A stretch of DNA of 5,666 nucleotides, taken from assembly GCA_031288885.1 (NCBI GenBank), contig JAITQP010000220.1, positions 1 through 5,666 on the forward strand. The letters are read 5' to 3'. The notes under the pieces were generated by a model that worked only from the letters and a program-made list of their open reading frames with translations, was not told the DNA's origin and searched no databases. This DNA comes from Prevotellaceae bacterium (lineage in GTDB: Bacteria > Bacteroidota > Bacteroidia > Bacteroidales > UBA932). Positions 1 through 5,413 of the stretch are shown here, piece by piece. Position 1 is the stretch's first letter, and each line of letters begins with the position of its first letter. The translations under genes were made by a program, and so were the position numbers.

Positions 1-105
1 GATTTTTTCCTCCGCTTTGACGAACTCGTAGCCTACAGCGAGCCGCAGGCTGTTTGGTTGGGTGCAACCTGTAAAATAAAGCTTCCCCACGCTTCGCGCC
101 GCTAA
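1..105 (+). CDS. Possible 3' end of a gene entering from the left edge (unrecognised)
   Basis: Frame 1 is open from the first base to a TAA at 103-105 and would encode the last 34 residues of a protein whose start lies outside the window. The other two plus frames stop within about 30 bases. The peptide reads like real protein, with alternating hydrophobic residues in the stretch AVWLGATCKIKL (residues 17-28). That pattern resembles the closing beta-strand of an outer-membrane barrel, but this is only an impression from a short fragment. The last six residues, PHASRR, are encoded by sequence (about 86-102) that resembles the repeat-like DNA following it, so the original C-terminus may have been altered by repeat insertion. 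I do not recognise the family. It could also be a chance open frame, since 34 codons is short. Confidence 0.45.
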   Translation, partial: DFFLRFDELVAYSEPQAVWLGATCKIKLPHASRR

Positions 106-122
106 CCGATAGGTAAGTGCTC

Positions 123-151
123 CGGATTACTTCGCTCCGCTTACAATGACG
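123..151. repeat. Dispersed-repeat-like fragment ending in CAATGACG (left copy)
   Basis: The sequence from the GGATTACTTCGCTCCGC stretch to CAATGACG (144-151) resembles a short interspersed motif that I recall from several bacterial groups, in which an ATTGC...GCAATGACG core surrounds a CTTCGCTCCGC-like centre. A second partial copy sits at 359-387. Only the CAATGACG octamer and general style are shared within this window, so the family assignment is from memory and tentative. Confidence 0.35.
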
Positions 152-166
152 AAATTGCATTAGGCG

Positions 167-322
167 TATTATTAGCATATTACAAACTTCGCCCCCCTTT
201 TGGAGAGACCTCCCCCTTTCTCACAAGCCCTGAAAGGGCTTAATTTTCATAACCGCAGGTCGCTGACCTGCGGTTATGAAAATCCGGCTTTTCAAGCCGC
301 ACCACCCGACATATTATTAGCA
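167..322. repeat. Pair of 11-bp direct repeats flanking the hairpin cluster
   Basis: TATTATTAGCA occurs at 167-177 and again at 312-322, in the same orientation, 145 bp apart start to start. The three-hairpin cluster at 225-299 lies between the copies. A direct repeat bracketing a structured non-coding segment is what a target-site duplication of a small non-autonomous element would look like. No terminal inverted repeats were seen just inside the two copies, and the 11-mer is AT-rich, so coincidence or two copies of a dispersed repeat are equally possible. Confidence 0.4.
225..299. repeat. Cluster of three adjacent perfect hairpins including a 19-bp palindrome
   Basis: Three perfect inverted repeats lie side by side. 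The first has 7-bp arms AAGCCCT (225-231) and AGGGCTT (235-241) with loop GAA. The second has 19-bp arms at 243-261 and 265-283, reading ATTTTCATAACCGCAGGTC and its exact complement, with a 3-base spacer GCT. The third has 6-bp arms CGGCTT (285-290) and AAGCCG (294-299) with loop TTC. All have 3-nt loops and almost no sequence separates them. The central stem would be very stable on either strand. It could block read-through from both sides, be a REP/MITE-like repeat, or extrude as a cruciform. No long U-tract follows on either strand, so a simple intrinsic terminator is not the best fit. Confidence 0.8.
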
Positions 323-358
323 CTTCGTCTTTTTCCTTTTTTACCCAGATATGGGTTC

Positions 359-387
359 GGGTCTCGCAATGACGCGAAGCGTGATAT
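359..387. repeat. Dispersed-repeat-like fragment containing CAATGACG (right copy)
   Basis: This stretch contains CTCGCAATGACGCGAAGCG, sharing CAATGACG (367-374) with the fragment at 123-151. It also contains the self-complementary ACGC-GAA-GCGT (372-382). CGCGAAGCGT (373-382) is the exact reverse complement of ACGCTTCGCG at 89-98. It lies just beyond the U-tract that follows rnpB. The repeat assignment is tentative because only two degraded copies are visible. Confidence 0.35.
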
Positions 388-393
388 CAACAT

Positions 394-401
394 AAAAAAA
401 A
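394..401 (-). terminator. rnpB: U-tract closing rnpB transcription (weak intrinsic terminator)
   Basis: On the minus strand the 3' half of RNase P helix P1 (410 to 401) runs directly into eight consecutive T residues. This gives the GC-rich-helix-then-U-run arrangement of an intrinsic terminator. The pairing partner of that half helix is the 5' end of the RNA some 340 nt away, so it is not a normal local hairpin. The only local alternative is a short CCGG/CCGG stem with a 12-nt loop. Either could define the 3' end, followed by trimming. Confidence 0.4.
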
Positions 402-750
402 CCGGTAAGGCTGTAAGCCGGGTTCTGTCGGGCCCTATCATTTATCTAGGCGCAACGTTGCCGCTGCGCTCGAGCAACCTACCCCCCAGCATCGGACGAG
501 CAGCCCTGTAGCGCTGGTGTACATGGTCTTGCAAGCCACGGTGCGTACTGCCGACGCGTGTCGCCACGGTCGCGGTGGGCTCTTACCCCACCTTTTCACC
601 CTTATCGCGCCGTAGCACGACGGTTGTTTTCTGTTACGCATTGCATGCTCTTGCGAACATCTACCCGTTAGGTAGCGTGGCGCTCTGCCTTGCCCGGACT
701 TTCCTCTCTCCTGCTCATCGCAGGACAGCGATAGAGCGCCTTACCGGTCG
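400..750 (-). ncRNA. rnpB: RNase P RNA, bacterial class A
   Basis: This is the catalytic RNA of ribonuclease P, which with the RnpA protein removes 5' leaders from precursor tRNAs. On the minus strand all hallmark conserved regions are present in order. The 5' CR I is GAGGAAAGTCCGGGC (706-692). The P10/P11 region has GGTGAAAAGG (600-591) followed by GGTAAGAGCCCACCG (587-573). CR IV is TAGATAAATGA (448-438), and the 3' CR V is ACAGAACCCGGCTTA (428-414), which pairs with CR I to form P4. Helix P1 is a perfect 10-bp match between ACCGGTAAGG (748-739) and CCTTACCGGT (410-401), which fixes the ends closely. The length of about 350 nt is normal for class A. The 5' end lies only about 14 nt beyond the stop codon of the DUF2027-Smr gene on the same strand. 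A weak -7-like TATTTTTA (774-767) overlaps that stop, so the RNA may have its own promoter, be processed from the operon transcript, or both. Confidence 0.96.
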
Positions 751-763
751 ATTTTAGCTGGAG

Positions 764-1831
764 CTATAAAAATACCATTGTTGCGCCGTAGCCGTACTCA
801 CGGAACGAAGCGTCCTGAAACGAAATTAGCGGATAGCTCTTTACCAAGCATTGCCTCAGCTCCTGCTTTAGCTTGCCGCTACCAATGCCGTGGATGAACA
901 CTATCCGGCCTTTTCGCCCCGACGTCAGCGCATTTTCGAGCGTAGCCGTAAAGCGCGACATTTGCAGCGCCAGCAGGTCTGTTGCCGAGAACTTGTGCAC
1001 GTCGCTCACCAGCATTTCTGCATGTAGGTCAACCTCCTCCAGCTCAGGGTAGCTATCCGGCTTTTGCGGCGCGGGCTGCACGTCGTTTTTTTGGAGCATG
1101 GCCTCCTTAATCTTCTCCGCCGAAACGTTGCGGATTTTTTCCGCCTCCGCCGGTTTGCTCGAGAAAATACGGATAATCAGCGCTTTTTCATCAAAAAATT
1201 CATTCTCAACAAAAGCTCCCTGCCTGAAAAACTTCAGCGGGTTGAGCTCTACGTCCACTGCGTCAAGGCTTTGTGGCTTGTAGGCGATGTTTTTGTAAAG
1301 TAACGCTTCAACGCGAAAAGTTTGGAGGTCGCGCAGCCGGCTAACGCTTAACGTTCTTATCATCAATTTACTATCACCCTCCATTTGACCTTGCGCTAAA
1401 GGCTGCACGCTGCCGTCGCGCTCGTACATGCCAACGCTGTATAGCGCACGGTAAGGGCTGTCGTTCAGGAGGTAAAGGTCGGTTTTTTCGTTTGCGGGCG
1501 GCAAAAACGCCAGCATCAGCTCGTAGCTTTCGCCCTGCTCGTCGCGCTCCGCAGGGGCTTCCTCCGGCGGCTCCTCCTGCGTGGGTGCAGGGTGAGCGTC
1601 CCCTACCCGATTTTTGGGGTCAGGTTTGGCCTGCCGCGCCGGAGGAGAAGGAAAAATGCGCTGCGCCTCCGCCCTGCGCTCGCCTTTATCGCTCACCACC
1701 ACTACGTTGGCTATGGGCGTGGGGATTTCAAAGCCATCCTCGTCGCCAACAATGACCATTTTACCCTCAATGCGCAGCACCACTCCTCCGCCAACATCGT
1801 TGAGAAACCGAACTTTATCACCTACTTTCAT
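764..1831 (-). CDS. DUF2027 domain-containing Smr/MutS-family protein
   Basis: This 355-residue protein has the architecture I know from Bacteroidota DUF2027 proteins. Residues 1-48 form a small beta-rich, SH3/KOW-like module beginning MKVGDKVRFLND. Residues 49-100 are a low-complexity, Pro/Glu/Arg-rich and probably disordered linker. Residues 101-228 fit the DUF2027 core domain. A second linker at about 229-262 leads into a C-terminal Smr domain at about 263-355. The Smr domain shows the DxH motif DLH (268-270), the HGxGxGxL-type motif in HGIGSGKLKQELR (314-326), and the closing GYGAT (347-351). Smr domains are known nucleases or nucleic-acid-binding modules, and the MutS partner domain is absent here. 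The substrate of this family is unknown to me, so action on DNA or RNA is inference. It is cytoplasmic by sequence, with no signal peptide or membrane segment. The ATG at 1831 is well placed 29 bp after the permease stop, with only a weak AGG upstream. It is likely co-transcribed with the ABC genes. Confidence 0.9.
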   Translation of the reverse strand: MKVGDKVRFLNDVGGGVVLRIEGKMVIVGDEDGFEIPTPIANVVVVSDKGERRAEAQRIFPSPPARQAKPDPKNRVGDAHPAPTQEEPPEEAPAERDEQGESYELMLAFLPPANEKTDLYLLNDSPYRALYSVGMYERDGSVQPLAQGQMEGDSKLMIRTLSVSRLRDLQTFRVEALLYKNIAYKPQSLDAVDVELNPLKFFRQGAFVENEFFDEKALIIRIFSSKPAEAEKIRNVSAEKIKEAMLQKNDVQPAPQKPDSYPELEEVDLHAEMLVSDVHKFSATDLLALQMSRFTATLENALTSGRKGRIVFIHGIGSGKLKQELRQCLVKSYPLISFQDASFREYGYGATMVFL

Positions 1832-1860
1832 TTACCTAAAATGCTACTAAGTTCCTAATT

Positions 1861-3195
1861 TTACTTGTACCTTATCCACTTCCACATCTCCTTAAAGCTT
1901 GGCTTTTTGCCGTACATGAGTATCCCGACGCGGTAAATCCTGCCCGAGACCCACACTATGCCCACAAAGGTGGCGTAGAGCAGCCCCAGCGACAGGGCTA
2001 CCTGCCACGCCGGCACGTCGAACGGTATGCGCGCCATCATCACCACAGGCGAGGTGAACGGGATGATGGAGAACCAGAACGAGAGGGCGCTGTCGGGGTA
2101 CTGAAACGTGTTGAGCATAACGAATATGGCCAATATCAGCGGTATGGTGATGGGCATCATGAGCTGCTGCGTGTCCGACTCGGCCTCTACAGCCGAGCCC
2201 ACCGCGGCAAACAGCGACGAGTAGAGCAGGTAGCCGCCAAGGAAGAACAGCACAAAGCAGGTGATAATCCACGCAAAGTTGAAGCCGGACAGGTAGCTGA
2301 GCAGGTGCAGCTCGCCACCGTTGGGCAGGTTGGGTACGGGGAGATTTCCGGCGGATAGCCCGGGCATGGCGAGGCTCTCTGCGCCGCCGGCGAGCCCGCT
2401 TAGCGAGAAAAACACCCCCAGCACGCTGACCAGCAGCAGCGTGAGCACAATCCACAGCGCAAACTGCAGCAGCCCCACCGCCGCCACGCCAAGGATTTTG
2501 CCCATCATCAGCTCAAACGGCTTGACGGACGACACAATAACCTCGACTATGCGGTTGACCTTTTCCTCAATAACGCCGCGCATAACCATGCTGCCAAACA
2601 TAAATATGAACATATAAATCAGAAAAGCGAAAGCGTAGGATATGCCCATGGCAATGCCCGCGTGCGTATTTTGCTCCGCGCCGTTGTCGCCCCACTTTAC
2701 GGTGTTGGTGTGCAGCTTAACCCGCACATCCTGCATGATTTGCTCCAGCTGGGGAATGTTGTACGCGTGCAGCTTGCGCTGCTCCACCTCGCGCGACAGC
2801 ATGCCCGACACCTTTTGCTGCACCTCGAGGCTCACCTGCTTGGTGGAGTAAAACTTCAGCATTTGCGGCTCGCCGGCGTCGTTTAGCGCGCCAATGTGCA
2901 GCAGGGCGTAGTAGCCCAGCGCGTCGAAGTTTTGGCGCAGGTCGGCTACGTTGGCGTCCTCCTTGAGCATTACGAAGCGGAGGGTTTGGTCGGATACGAG
3001 GACGGTGTCGAACGAGCGGGCGTCGTCCACCACGGCTACCACGTTGACGTCGCTGCTCTTGAGGCTCATAACGATGATGGGCATGGTGGCTAACAGCGCC
3101 AGCAGCACCGGCGCCAAGAGCGTGAGCACAAAAAACGATTTCTTGTGCACGCGCACGGAAAATTCTCGCTTGGCGACTAAAAATATCTTGCTCAT
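1861..3195 (-). CDS. ABC-2 type transporter permease (NatB/YhaP-like)
   Basis: This 444-residue membrane protein should pair with the ATPase encoded just upstream to form an exporter in the inner membrane. Residues 1-20 are a basic cytoplasmic start. A first membrane helix lies at about 21-44, followed by a large extracytoplasmic domain at about 45-180. The remaining helices cluster at about 181-205, 236-262, 306-332, 345-362 and 398-420, with a Gly/Pro/Leu-rich external loop at about 263-305. The cytoplasmic segment GVIEEKVNRIVEVIVSSVKP (207-226), followed by FELMMGKILG, is the family hallmark that couples to the ATPase. The C-terminus is basic and cytoplasmic. Relatives include sodium exporter NatB and other efflux permeases, but the substrate cannot be read from sequence and sodium export is not shown. 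The start at 3195 has no Shine-Dalgarno sequence. It is preceded by an AT-rich tandem repeat that fills nearly all of the 33-bp gap to the ATPase gene. Confidence 0.93.
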   Translation of the reverse strand: MSKIFLVAKREFSVRVHKKSFFVLTLLAPVLLALLATMPIIVMSLKSSDVNVVAVVDDARSFDTVLVSDQTLRFVMLKEDANVADLRQNFDALGYYALLHIGALNDAGEPQMLKFYSTKQVSLEVQQKVSGMLSREVEQRKLHAYNIPQLEQIMQDVRVKLHTNTVKWGDNGAEQNTHAGIAMGISYAFAFLIYMFIFMFGSMVMRGVIEEKVNRIVEVIVSSVKPFELMMGKILGVAAVGLLQFALWIVLTLLLVSVLGVFFSLSGLAGGAESLAMPGLSAGNLPVPNLPNGGELHLLSYLSGFNFAWIITCFVLFFLGGYLLYSSLFAAVGSAVEAESDTQQLMMPITIPLILAIFVMLNTFQYPDSALSFWFSIIPFTSPVVMMARIPFDVPAWQVALSLGLLYATFVGIVWVSGRIYRVGILMYGKKPSFKEMWKWIRYK

Positions 3196-3200
3196 AGTTG

Positions 3201-3231
3201 GAATATTAGAATATTAGAATTTAGAATATTA
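3201..3231. repeat. Octamer tandem repeat between ATPase and permease genes
   Basis: On the plus strand the array reads GAATATTA (3201-3208), GAATATTA (3209-3216), a 7-base variant GAATTTA (3217-3223) and GAATATTA (3224-3231). It occupies nearly the whole gap between the two ABC genes. The last unit supplies the TAA stop codon of the ATPase gene, which lies at 3231-3229 on the minus strand. The array ends five bases before the permease ATG, inside the normal ribosome-binding region. Slippage would change gap length and initiation context without altering either protein. Confidence 0.9.
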
Positions 3232-4149
3232 CGCTCCTTTCTTCACCGCTGCAATGAAAATATCGTGCATGCTTGGCGTGAGGCGCGCAAAGTACTCTAT
3301 CTTTACTGCGCTGGCTACGCTTTGTATTAGGCGGTTAGCATCGCCCTCTCCGGCGGCTTTTACGATGGCTACCTGTAGCCCAGCCTCCTCCCGACGCTCG
3401 CTGACCGTAAAGTCCGAGGGAAGCGCCGGCGCCAGCTTTTCGCTATCCCCCACGTAGCGCAGCTCGTAGCGCAAATCGCTGTAGCTGCTGCGCACCTCTG
3501 CGAGCGTTCCGTGCAGCACGCAGCGACCTTTGTCAATGAGCGCTATGCTGTCGCACAGCTCCTCCACCGAGGCCATGTTGTGCGTTGAAAAAATGATGGT
3601 GCTACCCTTTTCGCGAAGCGCAAGGATTTCGGACTTAAGAATTTCCGTGTTGATGGGGTCAAAGCCGCTGAACGGCTCGTCGAAGATGAGCAGCTTGGGC
3701 TCGTGCAGCACCGTGACGGCAAATTGCACCTTTTGCGCCATTCCCTTTGAGAGCTCCTCCACCTTTTTATTCCACCACGGCATAATATCGAGCTTTGTAA
3801 ACCAGCATCTTAGCCTTTTCCGCGCCTCAGACACCGAAAGCCCCTTCAGCTGCGCCAAGTAGAGCGCCTGCTCGCCCACCTTCATTTTTTTGTACAGCCC
3901 GCGCTCCTCCGGAAGGTAGCCGATGCTGTACACGTCGCCTGCCTGCATTTTGTTCTCATCGAAGTAGATGGCTCCGCTGTCGGGGGCGGTAATGCGGGTA
4001 ATAATGCGGATAAGCGTGGTTTTTCCGGCGCCGTTGGGGCCCAAAAGCCCAAAAATGCTGCCGCGCGGCACGGCAATGCTCACCCCGTCCAGCGCGCGGT
4101 GACCCACGTATTGCTTAACAATATCTTGTGCTCGTAAAATATAGCTCAT
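3229..4149 (-). CDS. ABC transporter ATP-binding protein (NatA-like, DUF4162 C-terminal domain)
   Basis: This 306-residue cytoplasmic ATPase should power the permease encoded 33 bp downstream. In order it shows the Walker A motif GPNGAGKTT (37-45), a Q-loop region in which the usual Gln is Glu (YLPEERGLY, 79-87), the ABC signature LSKGM (133-137), Walker B LLIFDEP (153-159), the D-loop SGFD (161-164) and the H-loop STH (188-190). All residues needed for ATP hydrolysis appear intact. The YLPEERGLY form is typical of the NatA-like export subfamily. Residues about 210-300 match the DUF4162 C-terminal extension, ending in LTPSMHDIFIAAV. I chose the ATG at 4149 because the protein family begins at this point. 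An upstream in-frame TTG at 4170 would add seven residues but lies inside the proposed -7 element. The gene is the first of the minus-strand operon. Confidence 0.95.
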   Translation of the reverse strand: MSYILRAQDIVKQYVGHRALDGVSIAVPRGSIFGLLGPNGAGKTTLIRIITRITAPDSGAIYFDENKMQAGDVYSIGYLPEERGLYKKMKVGEQALYLAQLKGLSVSEARKRLRCWFTKLDIMPWWNKKVEELSKGMAQKVQFAVTVLHEPKLLIFDEPFSGFDPINTEILKSEILALREKGSTIIFSTHNMASVEELCDSIALIDKGRCVLHGTLAEVRSSYSDLRYELRYVGDSEKLAPALPSDFTVSERREEAGLQVAIVKAAGEGDANRLIQSVASAVKIEYFARLTPSMHDIFIAAVKKGA

Positions 4150-4155
4150 GGTATT

Positions 4156-4184
4156 TTTGTTTTCGTGCAAATATAGTAATTTTG
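4156..4184 (+). promoter_or_regulatory. Promoter for the QueA-family gene
   Basis: TTTG at 4156-4159 and TAATTTTG at 4177-4184 are separated by 17 bp, fitting the TTTG / TAnnTTTG consensus known for the primary sigma factor of this phylum. Transcription would begin near 4190, leaving a leader of only about 10 bases before the ATG at 4200. The match is good but no start site has been measured. Confidence 0.6.
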
Positions 4185-4187
4185 CAC
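4165..4187. promoter_or_regulatory. Inverted repeat holding two back-to-back -7 elements
   Basis: GTGCAAA (4165-4171) and TTTGCAC (4181-4187) are exact complements with a 9-bp spacer. Embedded in the repeat are two Bacteroidota-type -7 elements (TAnnTTTG): TATATTTG on the minus strand (4175-4168) and TAATTTTG on the plus strand (4177-4184), only one base apart. The arrangement suggests divergent promoters for the ABC operon and the QueA-family gene that RNA polymerase cannot occupy together. The symmetry could reflect only the two -7 boxes or also an operator for a dimeric regulator. The sequence cannot decide between these. Confidence 0.6.
4168..4175 (-). promoter_or_regulatory. -7 element for the ABC transporter operon
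   Basis: TATATTTG on the minus strand is a full match to TAnnTTTG and sits about 19 bases upstream of the ATPase ATG. I could not find a TTTG or TTG at the expected distance upstream; the nearest TTG is only 11 bp away. The promoter may therefore be weak or helped by another factor. Confidence 0.5.
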
Positions 4188-4199
4188 AACATATACTTT

Positions 4200-5405
4200 A
4201 TGATTCCACAAATTCACATAGCCGACTACAGCTACACGCTTCCCGATGAGCGCGTTGCAAAGTATCCCCTGCCGCAGCGCGACGCGTCGAAGCTGCTGGT
4301 CTTTGAGCGCGGCGCCATCAGCGAAGCCGCTTTTGCCCGCCTGCCCGACCTGCTGCCGACGGGAACGCTGCTGGTCTTTAACAACACGAAAGTCATTCGC
4401 GCCCGAATAATCTTCCGGCGCAGCACCGGCGCGGCCATAGAGGTCTTTTGCTTGGCGCCCTGCGCCCCCGATAGCTACGTGCTGTCGCTGGGGGCAAAGG
4501 AGGAGTGCAGCTGGGTGTGCACCGTGGGCAACCTCAAGCGCTGGAAGGAGGAAAACTTGCTTCTACCTTTTACGCACAACGGGCGCAGCTACACCCTGTC
4601 CGCCAAAAAGCTAAGCGTAGCGAACGGGGAAGCTACCGTGCGGTTTTCGTGGGATAATCCGCAGCTTACCTTTGCCGAGGTGCTCGAAGCTGCCGGCGTG
4701 CTGCCCATTCCGCCCTACCTGCACCGCCCAACGGAGCTCGCTGACTATGAGCGCTACCAAACCATCTACTCAAAGCACGAGGGGTCGGTAGCCGCCCCCA
4801 CGGCGGGGCTGCACTTCACGCCAAGCGTGCTGAACGACCTGAAGCGCAAGGGTATCGACACGGCTGAAGTAACGCTTCACGTTGGGGCGGGAACGTTTAA
4901 GCCCGTAAAAACAAGCGCGATACAAGACCACGAAATGCACACCGAGCACTTTGAGGTAAGCCTTGAGGCGCTCATGCAGCTGCGGCGGCGCCTCGGCAAA
5001 ATAGTGGCGGTAGGCACAACCTCGGCAAGATGCCTTGAGAGCATCTACTTTATGGGGCTTAGCTTGCTAACGAAAAATATCTTGCAGCGAAACATCGGTC
5101 AGTGGACGCCATATGAGAATAGCGACAAGGTAGCGCCAGCAACCGTTATTGATAGCCTCATTACCTATTTAAAGGATAAGGGTTTAAGATCCATTTCGGC
5201 GAGCACCCAAATTTTGATAGCACCCCCCTACCATTTTCGCATAATTCAGGGCATGGTGACCAACTTTCACCAGCCGCAAAGCACCCTCCTGCTCCTCGTA
5301 GCCGCCATGGCGGGCGACCGCTGGAAAGAGATATACCGCTACGCGCTGGAGCACGACTTCAGGTTCCTGAGCTACGGCGATAGCTCGCTGATAATGGGAA
5401 GGTAA
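4200..5405 (+). CDS. queA: S-adenosylmethionine:tRNA ribosyltransferase-isomerase family protein (QueA-like, long form)
   Basis: Canonical QueA transfers and rearranges the ribosyl group of S-adenosylmethionine onto preQ1 in the wobble position of tRNAs with GUN anticodons, forming epoxyqueuosine. This 401-residue protein carries the family signatures: YTLPDERVAKYPLPQRDASKL near the N-terminus (12-32), LLVFNNTKVIRARI (57-70), GSVAAPTAGLHFT (195-207), VTLHVGAGTFKPV (224-236), HEMHTEHFEV (244-253), VGTTSARCLES (271-281), and the C-terminal MVTNFHQPQSTLLLLV (352-367) and FRFLSYGDSSLI (387-398). Most bacterial QueA proteins are near 340-355 residues. The excess sits mainly between residues about 282 and 340, where a helical segment replaces a short linker. 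I recall a long QueA-like group in Bacteroidota that may coexist with a standard QueA, so the gene symbol is provisional. The ATG at 4200 fits the start of homology; an ATG at 4128 would add 24 unconserved residues encoded upstream of the promoter. Confidence 0.88.
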   Translation: MIPQIHIADYSYTLPDERVAKYPLPQRDASKLLVFERGAISEAAFARLPDLLPTGTLLVFNNTKVIRARIIFRRSTGAAIEVFCLAPCAPDSYVLSLGAKEECSWVCTVGNLKRWKEENLLLPFTHNGRSYTLSAKKLSVANGEATVRFSWDNPQLTFAEVLEAAGVLPIPPYLHRPTELADYERYQTIYSKHEGSVAAPTAGLHFTPSVLNDLKRKGIDTAEVTLHVGAGTFKPVKTSAIQDHEMHTEHFEVSLEALMQLRRRLGKIVAVGTTSARCLESIYFMGLSLLTKNILQRNIGQWTPYENSDKVAPATVIDSLITYLKDKGLRSISASTQILIAPPYHFRIIQGMVTNFHQPQSTLLLLVAAMAGDRWKEIYRYALEHDFRFLSYGDSSLIMGR

Positions 5406-5413
5406 GAGTTGAA

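Larger units (their letters stand above)
106..393. other. Non-coding, hairpin- and repeat-rich intergenic region
   Basis: About 290 bases lie between the possible gene end at 105 and the U-tract after rnpB, and I see no convincing gene here. The stretch contains short inverted repeats (4-19 bp arms), C-rich runs around 191-215, a duplicated 11-mer, and two copies of CAATGACG. Both strands are interrupted or of non-protein-like composition. A plus-strand open frame from 200 to 511 runs antisense into rnpB and has no recognisable domain, so I do not call it. The region looks like accumulated small repeats between two transcription units that converge here. Confidence 0.7.

Noticed and set aside
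225..299. Hairpin cluster as a CRISPR array
   Set aside because: The stems differ in sequence and length, there are no equal-length spacers and no repeated unit.
1..390. tRNA gene in the left flank
   Set aside because: I found no T-loop GGTTCGA-type sequence with matching acceptor and anticodon stems on either strand; the short inverted repeats do not form a cloverleaf.
200..511. Plus-strand open frame of 103 codons running into the rnpB region
   Set aside because: It passes through the hairpin cluster and then antisense to the highly conserved rnpB, has no recognisable domain and a composition explained by structured RNA sequence.
438..757. Small open frames on both strands inside rnpB
   Set aside because: They overlap conserved RNase P RNA elements and have no protein-like features; RNA structure explains the sequence.
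1892..2455. 187-codon minus-strand frame inside the permease gene
   Set aside because: It overlaps the well-supported permease in another frame, and its Arg/Ala/His-rich composition is typical of a shadow frame in GC-rich coding DNA.
4150..4170. TTG start adding seven residues to the ATPase
   Set aside because: The codon lies in the proposed -7 element, and the ABC domain begins normally at the ATG at 4149.
4128..4199. Upstream ATG extending the QueA-family protein by 24 residues
   Set aside because: The extra residues are not family-like, they are encoded across the promoter and the start of the divergent ATPase gene, and homology begins at the ATG at 4200.
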